Assembly (NCBI RefSeq): GCF_003666245.1
Contig: NZ_MJLZ01000012.1
Span: 23,137 to 87,136, forward strand
Source of the DNA: Brenneria alni
GTDB taxonomy: Bacteria > Pseudomonadota > Gammaproteobacteria > Enterobacterales > Enterobacteriaceae
Reading direction: 5' to 3'
DNA: 64,000 bases
Made by a program: the position numbers and the translations under genes. The notes under the pieces were generated by a model that saw only the letters and a list, made by a program, of their open reading frames with translations, searched no databases and was not told the DNA's origin. Positions 27,253 to 37,528 of the stretch are shown in pieces; position 1 is the first letter of the stretch; each line of letters starts with the position of its first letter.

Positions 27253-29351
27253 GTCTCATCATATCCTTGCTTAATCGCATAGCTCTCAGCGCGATGCAGC
27301 GCTCAGAGGTAGTGGGGGCCGTCATCGTCATGTCGATTGTGTTCATGATGATCATTCCGCTGCCGACAGGCCTGATTGACGTATTGATCGCTTTTAATAT
27401 CTGCATCTCTTCGTTGCTGATTGTGCTGGCGATGTACCTACCCAAGCCGCTGGCATTTTCGACATTCCCAGCGGTGCTGCTGCTGACCACCATGTTCCGG
27501 CTGGCGCTATCCATTTCCACCACTCGCCAGATTCTGTTGCAACAGGATGGCGGCCACATCGTTGAAGCGTTTGGCAATTATGTGGTGGGCGGTAATCTGG
27601 CGGTTGGGCTGGTAATCTTTTTGATTTTGACCGTGGTAAATTTTCTGGTAATCACCAAAGGCTCAGAGCGCGTAGCAGAGGTTGCAGCGCGTTTTACGCT
27701 GGATGCCATGCCCGGAAAACAGATGTCGATCGACAGCGACTTGCGCGCCGGGCTGATCGAAGCTCATCAGGCACGTCAGCGCCGTGACAATCTGGCGAAA
27801 GAAAGCCAACTGTTCGGCGCGATGGACGGGGCGATGAAATTCGTCAAGGGTGACGCGATTGCCGGCCTGGTCATTGTGTTTATCAACATGATTGGCGGGT
27901 TTGCCATCGGGGTGTTGCAGCACGATATGGCCGCCGCCGATGCCATGCATGTGTACTCGGTGCTGACCATCGGTGACGGGCTGATCGCCCAGATACCCGC
28001 TCTGCTGATTTCACTGACTGCCGGCATGATCATCACTCGTGTTTCTGCCGAAGGACAGCCAACGGATGCCAACATTGGCCGTGAAATCGCCGAACAACTG
28101 ACCAGTCAGCCCAAAGCCTGGATTATTTCATCCATTGGTATGTTTGGTTTTGCGTTATTACCCGGTATGCCCTCCGTGGTTTTTATCGCGATCAGTCTGG
28201 CCTCATTGGGCAGCGGGGTATTTCAACTGTGGCGGGTCAAACAAGCAGGAATATTAAACAACTCCCAGTCGGAAGCCGACAACCTGCCCGCAGAGCTTAA
28301 TGGGCATCAGGACTTGCGGCGATTCAATCCAACACGCGCCTACCTGTTGCTATTTCATCCAACCATGCAGGGAAAACCCGCCACACTTTCACTGGTACAG
28401 AATATCCGCCGTTTGCGCAACCGGCTGGTTTACGAGTTTGGCACAACGCTGCCATCATTTGACATTGAATTCAGCCCCCGTCTGAGCGAGGACGAATTCC
28501 AATTCTGCGTATACGAAATCCCCTACGTCAGCGCCACTTTTGCTACCGAACGGCTGGCCGTTCCCCTTTCGTCGGTAGAGTTGGCGGAACAGTCCAATCA
28601 TATCGTGGGATCTGCGCTGCGGGATGAGGCTGACTGGCTATGGGTTTCCCCCCCTCACCCGCTCCTCGAACGGGAAGATTATCCTCACCGATCGGCGGAA
28701 GAGTTGATCCTGATGCGGATGGAAAATGCCATCCACCGTACCGGGTCGCAGTTTATCGGCCTTCAGGAAACCAAATCTATTCTGAGCTGGCTGGAAGGTG
28801 AACAGCCTGAGCTGGCGCAAGAACTGCAACGCATTATGCCGCTGTCCCGTTTTGCCAGCGTTCTTCAACGGCTGGCGTCGGAACGCGTGCCGCTGCGGGC
28901 GGTTCGTCCCATTGCCGAAGCGCTGATTGAGATTGGGCAGCATGAGCGGGATGTCCACGTACTGACCGACTATGTCCGGTTGGCGCTGAAATCACAAATC
29001 TGCCACCAGTACAGTCAGGAAAACAGCCTGTATGTCTGGCTGCTAACGCCGGAAACGGAAGAGTTACTGCGCGACTCGTTGCGTCAGACCCAGAACGAAA
29101 CTTTCTTTGCGCTGACCCAGGAGTATGCCGCCACATTGCTTGGACAGCTAAGACGCGCCTTTCCGTCCTCATCTCCCGCAAACGGACAGATACTGGTTGC
29201 ACAGGATTTGCGCAGTCCTTTGCGCGCCTTACTGCAAGATGAATTCCATCACGTACCGGTATTGTCGTTCACCGAACTGGAATCGCATCTGTCGATCAAC
29301 GTCGTCGGACGCTTTGATCTGTATGAAGAAAACACACCTTTTAGTGCATAG
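27249..29351 (+). CDS. hrcV: HrcV (SctV), export gate protein
   Basis: A 700-residue FHIPEP-family inner-membrane protein. Residues about 20-330 hold eight hydrophobic segments and the conserved cytoplasmic loop (RFTLDAMPGKQMSIDSDLRA). The C-terminal half (about 360-700) is the cytoplasmic ring that docks chaperone-substrate complexes. It overlaps hrpJ by 4 bases. Confidence 0.96.
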   Translation: MSLIISLLNRIALSAMQRSEVVGAVIVMSIVFMMIIPLPTGLIDVLIAFNICISSLLIVLAMYLPKPLAFSTFPAVLLLTTMFRLALSISTTRQILLQQDGGHIVEAFGNYVVGGNLAVGLVIFLILTVVNFLVITKGSERVAEVAARFTLDAMPGKQMSIDSDLRAGLIEAHQARQRRDNLAKESQLFGAMDGAMKFVKGDAIAGLVIVFINMIGGFAIGVLQHDMAAADAMHVYSVLTIGDGLIAQIPALLISLTAGMIITRVSAEGQPTDANIGREIAEQLTSQPKAWIISSIGMFGFALLPGMPSVVFIAISLASLGSGVFQLWRVKQAGILNNSQSEADNLPAELNGHQDLRRFNPTRAYLLLFHPTMQGKPATLSLVQNIRRLRNRLVYEFGTTLPSFDIEFSPRLSEDEFQFCVYEIPYVSATFATERLAVPLSSVELAEQSNHIVGSALRDEADWLWVSPPHPLLEREDYPHRSAEELILMRMENAIHRTGSQFIGLQETKSILSWLEGEQPELAQELQRIMPLSRFASVLQRLASERVPLRAVRPIAEALIEIGQHERDVHVLTDYVRLALKSQICHQYSQENSLYVWLLTPETEELLRDSLRQTQNETFFALTQEYAATLLGQLRRAFPSSSPANGQILVAQDLRSPLRALLQDEFHHVPVLSFTELESHLSINVVGRFDLYEENTPFSA

Positions 29352-29360
29352 GAAAGAAAC

Positions 29361-30311
29361 ATGTTTGAGCTGCGCGTACTGACAGGTTTACATCGGGGTG
29401 CGGCGCTACCGCTGAGTGGAACGGCATGGCGGATTGGCGCCGATGACAGTGCCGACCTCGTCCTCTACGATCCGGGTATTAAAGCACAGCATTGTCTGCT
29501 GGAAAAACAGGCTACGGGCTGGCTACTCAATGCGCTGGATGGCGAGTTGTGTGATGCAGAAGGACATAACGTGGCGCAGATAACCGATCTGGCAGCCGGC
29601 ATCCCTTTTGCCCTTAATCACATCTGGCTATGCGTGGTCGCCGCCGAGACACCCTGGGAAACAGAGGAAGAGATCCCATCACCTGTTGCCGAACCAGAAA
29701 ACACCGCGACGGCATCATCGGAAAAGACGGATACCTCTCCGGCGCCAGCAACCGCCATCACGCCACCTTTTGCTACCAACGTGGCAGTGTCTCTGCCGCT
29801 GTGGGCCAAAATCTGCTATCTGCTGCTTAGTCTGTTGTTAATGATGATGGTCGGCAGTTGGCTGCTGCAAGTGAGCGTCGCCATGCCCCCCGCCCCACCG
29901 CCTCAGGATACGCGCCGGATGATCAGCACCGTGGTGCAGCTGGAACGCACACTGCGCATCATGTTGCAGGATCGGGAGTTAACGGATGCGGTAAAACTGG
30001 CCTCAACCCATACGCGGGTTACGATGACCGGCCAGTTAGCGCCAGAAGAACAAAAAAAACTGGAACGGATGCTGACTCAATTCCACCAACGTTATAACAC
30101 CGCGTTGTCGGTGGATAACCGTACGCAGTTGAAGACTTCACAATTGCCGTTTCAGATTGTGCAAGTCACCAGTGGGCCGAAAGCGAATGTGGTCACCTCC
30201 GATGGCAGACGGCTGTTTATCGGTGATGAAGTGGAACAGCTTAGGCTGGTCAGCATTGACGAGCACCAGATCGTGTTTCGTGGTCAACAGCAGATTAAGG
30301 TGAATTGGTAA
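29361..30311 (+). CDS. hrpQ: HrpQ (SctD), inner-membrane ring protein with FHA domain
   Basis: A 316-residue bitopic protein. An N-terminal FHA-like domain (about 1-95) faces the cytoplasm, a proline/threonine-rich linker follows, a membrane helix lies near 148-170, and the C-terminal half is periplasmic ring modules. It corresponds to SctD/YscD, which surrounds the HrcJ ring. It ends directly at the hrcN start codon. Confidence 0.9.
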   Translation: MFELRVLTGLHRGAALPLSGTAWRIGADDSADLVLYDPGIKAQHCLLEKQATGWLLNALDGELCDAEGHNVAQITDLAAGIPFALNHIWLCVVAAETPWETEEEIPSPVAEPENTATASSEKTDTSPAPATAITPPFATNVAVSLPLWAKICYLLLSLLLMMMVGSWLLQVSVAMPPAPPPQDTRRMISTVVQLERTLRIMLQDRELTDAVKLASTHTRVTMTGQLAPEEQKKLERMLTQFHQRYNTALSVDNRTQLKTSQLPFQIVQVTSGPKANVVTSDGRRLFIGDEVEQLRLVSIDEHQIVFRGQQQIKVNW

Positions 30312-31682
30312 ATGCACACGCAAACAGCGACACAATTTCCACTGATAACTCACTGGTTTCAACAACAGCGGCAAAGGTTATCCGATTACGCGCCGATCGA
30401 TTTAAAAGGCCGCATCATCGGTATTAGCGGCATTTTACTGGAGTGCAGCTTGCCACAAGCGCGCATTGGCGATCTCTGTCTGGTAGAGCGTAAAGACGGC
30501 AGCCAGGTAATGGCGGAAGTGGTAGGTTTCAGCCCACAAAACACTTTTCTGTCGGCACTGGGAGCGCTGGACGGCATTGCTCAGGGCGCTATCGTCACAC
30601 CGCTTTACCTGCCCCATTGCATCCAGGTTTCCGATAAGCTGTTTGGCAGCGTGCTGGATGGCTTTGGCCGTGCGCTTGAAACCGGCGGTAACAGCGCGTT
30701 TGTCGAACCCGGCGCCAACTATACCCACGCCCAGCCGGTTTTGGGTGATGCCCCGCCGCCGACAACGCGTCCACGCATCACCACGCCCCTGCCCACCGGC
30801 CTGCGGGCCATTGATGGTTTGCTGACGCTGGGGCAAGGTCAGCGGGTGGGGATTTTCGCCGGTGCCGGCTGCGGTAAAACCACGCTGCTGGCAGAGCTGG
30901 CCCGTAATACTCCGTGCGACGCAATTGTGTTTGGCCTGATTGGTGAACGCGGACGCGAATTGCGCGAATTTCTTGATCATGAACTGGATGATGACCTGCG
31001 CAGCCGCACCGTGCTGGTTTGCTCCACCTCCGATCGCAGCAGCATGGAGCGCGCCCGCGCCGCTTTTACCGCCACCGCCATTGCCGAAGCCTATCGCGCT
31101 GCGGGAAAACAGGTGCTGTTGATTATCGACTCGCTGACTCGCTTTGCCCGCGCCCAACGCGAAATCGGCCTTGCCCTCGGTGAACCACAGGGCCGCGGCG
31201 GTCTGCCACCCTCGGTATATACCTTGCTGCCCCGGCTGGTGGAACGCGCCGGGCAGACACAGGAGGGCGCCATTACCGCCCTCTATTCGGTACTTATCGA
31301 GCAGGACTCAATGAACGATCCAGTCGCAGACGAAGTGCGCTCGCTGATTGACGGCCATATCGTCCTGACGCGTCGGCTGGCAGAGCAAGGCCACTATCCG
31401 GCAATCGATGTACTGGCCAGCCTCAGCCGAACCATGAGCAATGTGGTGGACGGTGAGCATAATCGTCATGCTGGTGCGGTGCGCCGCCTGATGGCCGCCT
31501 ATAAACAGGTGGAAATGCTTATCCGGCTTGGTGAATACCAGTCGGGCCACGACCCGTTAACCGACTCGGCGGTCAATTCGCATCCAGAGATTACCCAGTT
31601 CCTGCGTCAGTCCATGCGTGACCCGATGTCTTACGACGATATCCAACAACAGCTTGCCGGAGTCAGTCGCCATGCTCCATGA
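30312..31682 (+). CDS. hrcN: HrcN (SctN), T3SS ATPase
   Basis: A 456-residue hexameric ATPase related to F1 beta that unfolds substrates and strips chaperones. Walker A is GAGCGKTTLL, followed by GERGRE, and Walker B is VLLIIDSLTRFARAQRE. Length is typical. The gene abuts hrpQ and overlaps hrpO by 11 bases. Confidence 0.97.
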   Translation: MHTQTATQFPLITHWFQQQRQRLSDYAPIDLKGRIIGISGILLECSLPQARIGDLCLVERKDGSQVMAEVVGFSPQNTFLSALGALDGIAQGAIVTPLYLPHCIQVSDKLFGSVLDGFGRALETGGNSAFVEPGANYTHAQPVLGDAPPPTTRPRITTPLPTGLRAIDGLLTLGQGQRVGIFAGAGCGKTTLLAELARNTPCDAIVFGLIGERGRELREFLDHELDDDLRSRTVLVCSTSDRSSMERARAAFTATAIAEAYRAAGKQVLLIIDSLTRFARAQREIGLALGEPQGRGGLPPSVYTLLPRLVERAGQTQEGAITALYSVLIEQDSMNDPVADEVRSLIDGHIVLTRRLAEQGHYPAIDVLASLSRTMSNVVDGEHNRHAGAVRRLMAAYKQVEMLIRLGEYQSGHDPLTDSAVNSHPEITQFLRQSMRDPMSYDDIQQQLAGVSRHAP

Positions 31683-32109
31683 CGATGCCGGCGCACAGGA
31701 ATTGCAAGCCACGCTGAATGTGCTGATGCCGATACGCCGCCAGCGCCTGATCCGCAGCGAACGGCAGTTGAGAGAAGCGGAGCACGATCTGAGCGCAATC
31801 GACACGCAAATCCGCCAACATCAGGAGCAGTTACAGGTATTGCGTCAGGCATGTCAGCAACAGCGGGACGCCTTTGACACCCAGACCATGGGCCAACGCC
31901 AGACACTGGACGATCTCAAGATGCAACTGGAAGACGAACGCAAGGCGCTTTCGCACATCGAGCAGGAGATACAGCGCGGTCATGCCTATCAACAGCAGCA
32001 TCACCTACAGCAGCAACAGATCGGACAAGCTCGCGAGACAGTACGCCAATGTCAAAAAGCCGTCGAAAAGCTGGAGTTTTTGTTGACGCTACATCAGGAG
32101 GACGTATGA
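31672..32109 (+). CDS. hrpO: HrpO (SctO), stalk protein
   Basis: A 145-residue, almost entirely coiled-coil protein rich in Q, R, E and L, as expected of SctO/FliJ-type stalks that connect HrcN to HrcV. The start at 31672 lies inside hrcN; the longer frame has no matching sequence. The stop overlaps the hrpP start. Confidence 0.88.
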   Translation: MLHDDAGAQELQATLNVLMPIRRQRLIRSERQLREAEHDLSAIDTQIRQHQEQLQVLRQACQQQRDAFDTQTMGQRQTLDDLKMQLEDERKALSHIEQEIQRGHAYQQQHHLQQQQIGQARETVRQCQKAVEKLEFLLTLHQEDV

Positions 32110-32645
32110 CGAATCCAACGATCCCGTTTCAGAAACCGGCTAACACCTCAGTGACGAAATCGGTTAACGCCTCAGTGACTGCACCTGCCTATTCAGGCAA
32201 AGGTCCACTTCGGGGAGAGAAGGATCAGCATAGTTTTTGGCTCCCGTTCAGCGACTTCAACAGTTTTGAACAGGCTATTCTTGCGGAAGAAACCGCGCCC
32301 GTGCTATCAGCCCCGCTCCACTTTGATCAGCCGTATCTTAGCGATACCGATGCCACGCCGGAAAAAGTGACATCGTCACAATGGTTGCACTTGCAGCACG
32401 AATTGGTTGAATCGGTGAACAACATTGGCTCCCCGCCTTATTCATTCAGCCTGCAACTGCCGCAGCTCGGCGATATTGATATCACGATGGCGGCACTGGC
32501 GCCGCAGGGTTGGGATATCTCGCTGCGTTTTAGCCGCGAAACCTATAAGTTGTTAAGGCCTCGCCGGGAATCGTGCCGCCGTTCGCTATCCGATGCCCTG
32601 GGCTGCCCGGTCAGACTCAGTTTTGCAAGCCGGGAGGTGTGCTGA
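32106..32645 (+). CDS. hrpP: HrpP (SctP), substrate-specificity/length regulator
   Basis: A 179-residue protein with an N-terminal low-complexity part and a C-terminal T3S4-like domain (SFSLQLPQLGDIDITMAALAP) of the kind found in needle-length regulators. In P. syringae HrpP controls pilus and effector export. Start and stop both overlap neighbours (ATGA and TGATG). Confidence 0.85.
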   Translation: MTNPTIPFQKPANTSVTKSVNASVTAPAYSGKGPLRGEKDQHSFWLPFSDFNSFEQAILAEETAPVLSAPLHFDQPYLSDTDATPEKVTSSQWLHLQHELVESVNNIGSPPYSFSLQLPQLGDIDITMAALAPQGWDISLRFSRETYKLLRPRRESCRRSLSDALGCPVRLSFASREVC

Positions 32646-33724
32646 TGTATGCACAGCCGCTGGCGCTGACGCCCATGCGCACCGCAGAGGCCAACGTCCG
32701 CAATAGGCTGGCCGCTGGCCTGTATCTTCCGTTCAGCCGCCAGGATCAACCCGGTGAGATACACGTCAGTCTGGCGGCAGACGGCGATAACGCCCCCTTA
32801 AGCTACTGGCGCTGTGATTGCGGCATTTTCGCGCTCTCCACGCCTTCCCCGGTCTTGGGTCTGTTGTCGGACTGCCCGCTGTTACCGGTGGCCGAAACGC
32901 CAGCAGAACAACAATGGTACTGGACACTGTACAACCAGTCTCTTGCTCCATCGGTCAGCGCGGTTTTAGGCCATATCCATCCGCAGCCGGATGCCGATAC
33001 CGGGGAAGCCTTGCTTAAAGGCTGGGTGGCTGTGAGCTGGAACGGACTTCGCACACGCAGCCTGATACAGGCATCAACAACCGTCTGGCTGGCCCTGCTT
33101 AGTCAGTCGGGCTGGCAAGCGACCTATCTGCCCTTGCCAGACTCACTGTCTTTTACTGTTCCCTTGATACTGGCCGACGCCGTTCTGACGCCAGAGGCGT
33201 TGCGCCCGCTGCACACCGGCGATCTCATTCTGCCGACTCACCCCTATTTTTCCCCTGACGGGTTGGGTTCGATCACCCTTCCGCCGTGGCGCATCCAGGG
33301 CACAGTGCAGTTGGAGGGATTGGCCCCTTACCATTTTGTCATCTCTGACATGGAGAATGTCCCAATGAACGAATCGTTTGACGATATGCAGGAGTATGAG
33401 GTTAATTCAGAAGGTGACAATGTCACTAACAACAGCTTATCCGAATCGGTCAACCGACCGCACACCGCCAGCCTGCCACCGCTGCCAGTAACGCTTAACA
33501 TCCGCTGTGGGCAGATTACCTTCACCCTGCCGGAACTACAGCGCCTGACCAGCGGCGCCGTACTGACGTTACGTGACGTGGTGCCGGGGGAGGCCTGGCT
33601 TTGCCACGGAGATATTCCGTTGGCGCATGGTGAACTGATTGATGTGGAAGGCAAGCTGGGACTGCAAATTACCCGGATGCTCTCCTCCCCTGAGGCCCCG
33701 GCAGAACCGGAGTTCGGGGTATGA
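32645..33724 (+). CDS. hrcQ: HrcQ (SctQ), cytoplasmic C-ring protein
   Basis: A 359-residue undivided SctQ protein (in Pseudomonas it is split into HrcQa and HrcQb). The C-terminal SpoA domain is at about 285-350 ([22 protein letters not shown]). An in-frame ATG at 33365 has GGAG 9 bases upstream and could yield a separate C-terminal product of 119 residues. The stop overlaps the hrcR start. Confidence 0.93.
   Translation: MYAQPLALTPMRTAEANVRNRLAAGLYLPFSRQDQPGEIHVSLAADGDNAPLSYWRCDCGIFALSTPSPVLGLLSDCPLLPVAETPAEQQWYWTLYNQSLAPSVSAVLGHIHPQPDADTGEALLKGWVAVSWNGLRTRSLIQASTTVWLALLSQSGWQATYLPLPDSLSFTVPLILADAVLTPEALRPLHTGDLILPTHPYFSPDGLGSITLPPWRIQGTVQLEGLAPYHFVISDMENVPMNESFDDMQEYEVNSEGDNVTNNSLSESVNRPHTASLPPLPVTLNIRCGQITFTLPELQRLTSGAVLTLRDVVPGEAWLCHGDIPLAHGELIDVEGKLGLQITRMLSSPEAPAEPEFGV
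33365..33724 (+). CDS. Possible internally translated HrcQ C-terminal fragment
   Basis: In-frame ATG at codon 241 of hrcQ with a Shine-Dalgarno-like GGAG at 33352-33355. The 119-residue product would begin [12 protein letters not shown] and contain only the SpoA domain, matching HrcQb of Pseudomonas and the short SctQ forms made by internal start in Yersinia and Salmonella. Inferred from spacing and family precedent. Confidence 0.45.
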   Translation: MNESFDDMQEYEVNSEGDNVTNNSLSESVNRPHTASLPPLPVTLNIRCGQITFTLPELQRLTSGAVLTLRDVVPGEAWLCHGDIPLAHGELIDVEGKLGLQITRMLSSPEAPAEPEFGV

Positions 33725-34374
33725 CGCACGGTTCCTTTGATCCGTTGATGTTCGCGCTCTTTCTGGGCGCACTGTCACTCATCCCACTGATGATGATTGT
33801 CTGCACCTGTTTTTTGAAAATCGCCATCGTATTGCTGATCACCCGCAACGCCATCGGCGTACAGCAAGTGCCGCCCAACATGGCGCTGTACGGTATTGCG
33901 CTGGCCGCCACTTTGTTCGTGATGGCGCCGGTGTTTCAGGACATTTCCACCCGCTTTCAGGAAAACCCGCTGAACATGAACGACATTTCCGTATTACAGG
34001 AAAGCGTGACGCAAGGGCTGGCGCCGTTGCAAACTTTTATGTCCCGTAATACCGATCCCGATATTCTTACCCACTTGCAAGAAAACAGCCTGCGCATGTG
34101 GCCGCCATCCCTGTCTGAAAAAGTGAATACCCAGAACCTGCTGCTGGTGATCCCGGCGTTTGTCCTGTCTGAGCTACAGGCCGGATTCAAAATCGGTTTT
34201 TTAATCTATATACCCTTTATCGTTATCGATCTGATTGTGTCCAACGTGCTGCTGGCGCTGGGAATGCAGATGGTGGCCCCCATGACGCTCTCCCTGCCCC
34301 TTAAGCTGCTGCTGTTCGTATTGGTCAACGGCTGGACACGCCTGCTGGACGGACTTTTTTACAGTTATCTGTGA
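33721..34374 (+). CDS. hrcR: HrcR (SctR), export apparatus protein
   Basis: A 217-residue FliP/SctR family inner-membrane protein with four hydrophobic segments and conserved [22 protein letters not shown] and [19 protein letters not shown] stretches. SctR, SctS and SctT form the export pore. It overlaps hrcQ by 4 bases. Confidence 0.96.
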   Translation: MTHGSFDPLMFALFLGALSLIPLMMIVCTCFLKIAIVLLITRNAIGVQQVPPNMALYGIALAATLFVMAPVFQDISTRFQENPLNMNDISVLQESVTQGLAPLQTFMSRNTDPDILTHLQENSLRMWPPSLSEKVNTQNLLLVIPAFVLSELQAGFKIGFLIYIPFIVIDLIVSNVLLALGMQMVAPMTLSLPLKLLLFVLVNGWTRLLDGLFYSYL

Positions 34375-34381
34375 GGGATCT

Positions 34382-34642
34382 ATGGAAATCATCACGCTCT
34401 TCCGGCAGGCCATGATAATGGTGGTCCTGCTCTCGGCTCCCCCATTGCTGGTGGCGGTTATCGTCGGCGTACTGATCTCATTGTTGCAAGCGGTAATGCA
34501 ACTACAGGATCAGACACTCCCTTTTGCCGTCAAGCTGGTTTCGGTTGGCGTGGCGCTGGCGCTCACTGGCCGCTGGATTGGTGTCGAGCTGATTCAACTT
34601 GCCATCACCGCGTTCAATATGATCGAACATACCGGGGTCTGA
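34382..34642 (+). CDS. hrcS: HrcS (SctS), export apparatus protein
   Basis: An 86-residue FliQ/SctS family protein with two membrane helices and the conserved SLLQAVMQLQDQTLPFAVKL segment. Seven bases after hrcR, nine before hrcT. Confidence 0.95.
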   Translation: MEIITLFRQAMIMVVLLSAPPLLVAVIVGVLISLLQAVMQLQDQTLPFAVKLVSVGVALALTGRWIGVELIQLAITAFNMIEHTGV

Positions 34643-34651
34643 AACCGAGCC

Positions 34652-35461
34652 ATGATTTCCACCACCCAACACGTCTATGACTTTATTATTGCCATCACCC
34701 TGGGCATCGCTCGCATTTACCCTAGTTTTATTCTGGTGCCGGTATTTTCTCTCAACGTACTGAAAGGTATGTTGCGCAATGCGGTGGTAATCTCGCTGAC
34801 GCTACTGCCCGCACCGATTATTCAGCAGCAATTGCTACAGACGCCGCTCTCCTGGCCGATGCTGCCAGGGCTATTGTTTAAAGAGCTAATTGTAGGTTTG
34901 CTGATTGCCCTGATCCTGGCAATGCCTTTCTGGCTGTTTGAGTCGGTAGGCGCATTATTCGATAACCAGCGCGGGGCGCTGATGGGTGGGCAACTCAATC
35001 CTGCGCTCGGCCCCGACAGTACCCCGCTCGGCCATTTGCTCAAGCAATTGATTATTTTGCTGCTGATTATTGGCATTGGGATTAACGCGCTCACTCAACT
35101 CCTATGGGACAGCTATCGCCTGTGGCCTGCCCTTGAGTGGCTGCCAGCCCCTACCGAACAGGGATTTGAGGTTTACCTGAAGCTGCTCGCTGAAACATTT
35201 ACACATATGGTGATCTATGCAGGCCCACTGGTCGCACTGTTGTTGCTGTTGGAATTCAGCATTTCATTACTCAGCCTCTACAGCCCGCAATTACAGATAT
35301 TCGTGTTATCCATTCCCGCTAAATGTTTGGTTGGTCTGTCATTTTTCATCGTTTATCTGCCGGTGTTGCAATACCTGGGAGACGGCAGGCTCCAGGCATT
35401 GTCCGATTTAAAACACCTGTTCCCGTTGCTTTTTCCTGTATCGGCCGCGGGGTCGCCATGA
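34652..35461 (+). CDS. hrcT: HrcT (SctT), export apparatus protein
   Basis: A 269-residue FliR/SctT family inner-membrane protein, about six hydrophobic segments, with FESVGALFDNQRGALMGG near residue 90-107. It completes the export pore with HrcR and HrcS. The stop overlaps the hrcU start. Confidence 0.95.
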   Translation: MISTTQHVYDFIIAITLGIARIYPSFILVPVFSLNVLKGMLRNAVVISLTLLPAPIIQQQLLQTPLSWPMLPGLLFKELIVGLLIALILAMPFWLFESVGALFDNQRGALMGGQLNPALGPDSTPLGHLLKQLIILLLIIGIGINALTQLLWDSYRLWPALEWLPAPTEQGFEVYLKLLAETFTHMVIYAGPLVALLLLLEFSISLLSLYSPQLQIFVLSIPAKCLVGLSFFIVYLPVLQYLGDGRLQALSDLKHLFPLLFPVSAAGSP

Positions 35462-36534
35462 GTGAAAAAACCGAAAAACCCACCGATAAAAAACTTCGGG
35501 ATGCCCGTAAAAAAGGTGAAGTGGGGCAAAGCCAGGATGTTCCTAAGCTACTTATCTGTATAGGGTTGCTGGAATCTATTCTAGCACTGGCAGACAGTAC
35601 CATGGGCAAGTTACAGACACTGATACAACTGCCCCTGATGCGGCTAAACCAACCGTTTGGGCAAGCCGCCAAAGAAGTGTTTCATGACGCCATGACGCTG
35701 GTACTGACCTTCTGCCTGCTGGCAGTCTGCATCGCGGTGTTACTCCGGGTTATCGGCGGCTGGGTACAGTATGGCCCGCTGTTTGCTCCAGAAGCATTAA
35801 AGATAGACTTCAACCGCCTTAATCCTATTAATCAATTCAAACAGATGTTTTCAATGCGCAAGCTTACGGAAATGCTAACCAACATTCTGAAAGCCGTCGT
35901 CATCGGTACGGTTTTTTATAAGGTTGTCGTTCCTGAGTTGGAATCGTTGGTGGAACTGGCTTACGGTGATTTGCAAGGTTTCTGGCAAGGCGTAAAAGGA
36001 CTACTGACGCATATTGCCCGCACGACCCTCGCCGCCCTGCTGGTACTCTCAGCGCTAGATTTCGGTTTGCAAAAATATTTTTTCCTTAAGCAACAACGTA
36101 TGAGTCACCAGGATTTACGCAACGAACACAAAGATTCCGAAGGGGATCCACACATGAAAGGACACCGCAAATCGGTAGCGCATGAATTACTTAACCAGCC
36201 AGCCGCCGCACCGCCCAAAAAACCCGTGGCTGAGGCCGATATGCTGCTGGTCAACCCTACCCACTATGCTGTGGCGCTCTACTACCGGCCCGGCATAACG
36301 CCGCTGCCTAAAATTATCTGTAAAGGCGAAAACCAGCAAGCACAGGAGCTTATCGAACAGGCTAAACAAGCCGAGATCCCGGTTATCCGTTTTATCTGGC
36401 TGGCCCGAACCCTTTACCGAACACCCGTCGATCATTACATCCCGCGTGAAACCCTACAGGCCGTGGCGCAGGTATACCGTGTCTTGCGCAAACTAGAGGA
36501 CGAACAGAAAAATGAAGTGATTGAGATGGAGTAA
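35458..36534 (+). CDS. hrcU: HrcU (SctU), autocleaving switch protein
   Basis: A 358-residue FlhB/SctU protein. The N-terminus (MSEKTEKPTDKKLRDARKKG) is family-typical, four membrane helices lie in residues about 30-210, and the autocleavage site NPTH is present in LLVNPTHYAVALYYRPG near residue 263. Cleavage switches export specificity. Last hrp/hrc gene. Confidence 0.96.
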   Translation: MSEKTEKPTDKKLRDARKKGEVGQSQDVPKLLICIGLLESILALADSTMGKLQTLIQLPLMRLNQPFGQAAKEVFHDAMTLVLTFCLLAVCIAVLLRVIGGWVQYGPLFAPEALKIDFNRLNPINQFKQMFSMRKLTEMLTNILKAVVIGTVFYKVVVPELESLVELAYGDLQGFWQGVKGLLTHIARTTLAALLVLSALDFGLQKYFFLKQQRMSHQDLRNEHKDSEGDPHMKGHRKSVAHELLNQPAAAPPKKPVAEADMLLVNPTHYAVALYYRPGITPLPKIICKGENQQAQELIEQAKQAEIPVIRFIWLARTLYRTPVDHYIPRETLQAVAQVYRVLRKLEDEQKNEVIEME

Positions 36535-36672
36535 CGGGGCTATATAAAAAGCTGCCGCTAGTTTCAGAATAATTAAGAAAAAAATTTTCATTCCAGGGGA
36601 TGATTGTCACCGAAACAATTGGTAACATTAAGTTTCTTTTTATCAATTAGTTAGCAATCTAAGGATCAAGGA

Positions 36673-37215
36673 ATGAAAAACTTATCTATCATCGCTTGTG
36701 TATTTTCCGGGCTGGCTTTTAGTTCATCTGTTTTTGCTGCAGGTGAGAGCACCCTTTCCATTGGTTATGCACAAAGCGACGTGAAATATGAAAGCGAAAG
36801 TCCAAAAGATGACCCAAGCGGATTTAACCTGAAATACCGTTATGAAATTAACGATAATTGGGGGGTGATTGGTTCTTTTACTTACACAGGAAGCGATAGC
36901 AACTATTCATCAGGAGACTCACGCTCTTCGCTCGATCTGAAATACTACTCCCTCGGAGTTGGGCCGACATATCGTTTTAACGATTACATCAGCGCATATG
37001 CCCTGCTGGGAATTGGCTACGGAAAGGCTGAGTTTGAATATGAAGACAGTTTAATCCGTGCATGGGCAGAAGAAGATAAAACCTATGTCACAGGTGGCGT
37101 TGGCTTGCAATTCAACGTGACGCCAAACTTCGCCATCGATGCCTCTTATGAATACACCGAATTAGACAACGTCGAAGTGGGGACATGGGCGGTAGGTGTC
37201 GGATACCGTTTCTAA
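36673..37215 (+). CDS. Ail/OmpX-like outer-membrane beta-barrel protein
   Basis: A 180-residue precursor with a signal peptide (cleavage near FAA) and an eight-stranded beta-barrel pattern of alternating residues ending in a C-terminal phenylalanine (VGVGYRF). It resembles the Ail/Lom/OmpX family, whose members adhere to hosts or resist host defence; the role here is unknown. Monocistronic, with its own 138-base leader and a strong terminator. GAAGGATC-like ribosome site upstream. Confidence 0.82.
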   Translation: MKNLSIIACVFSGLAFSSSVFAAGESTLSIGYAQSDVKYESESPKDDPSGFNLKYRYEINDNWGVIGSFTYTGSDSNYSSGDSRSSLDLKYYSLGVGPTYRFNDYISAYALLGIGYGKAEFEYEDSLIRAWAEEDKTYVTGGVGLQFNVTPNFAIDASYEYTELDNVEVGTWAVGVGYRF

Positions 37216-37234
37216 CCTCACCATTGCCAAGCTC

Positions 37235-37270
37235 AAAGCCCAGCCCCAGCGCTGGGCTTTCTTTGTTTTA
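37235..37270 (+). terminator. Rho-independent terminator of the ail-like gene
   Basis: AAAGCCCAGC and GCTGGGCTTT form a 10-bp stem with a 6-base loop followed by CTTTGTTTT, 20 bases after the stop. Confidence 0.85.
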
Positions 37271-37307
37271 CTGCCACAACCTCGTACTGGTTTGCTGCAT
37301 CCCCCGC

Positions 37308-37333
37308 ACCTGAATAGGTGAAGTTATTCAGGT
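37308..37333. repeat. Perfect inverted repeat upstream of the tailspike gene
   Basis: ACCTGAATA and TATTCAGGT, 9 bp each with an 8-base loop, in the otherwise featureless 313-base gap between the ail-like gene and the tailspike. No T-run, so not an obvious terminator; could be a protein-binding site. Confidence 0.4.
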
Positions 37334-37528
37334 TGTCTTGATTGCCAGAGTGAATATCTGATTAGCGCCAATAACCGGATAACCGCCACCTACCAACCGA
37401 CAAAACAGGAAAATGCATGTAGACCATCATTGACTCCGTATGCCCCGCCACATTCCATCGCTCCGCCCTGTTCTTATGGAAGCCATTTACTACCTTTATC
37501 TATGTGCAATCAATAAATGAGGTGAACT

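Noticed and set aside
30435..31157. A 240-codon minus-strand frame opposite hrcN
   Set aside because: hrcN with all ATPase motifs is on the plus strand; the frame is a shadow.
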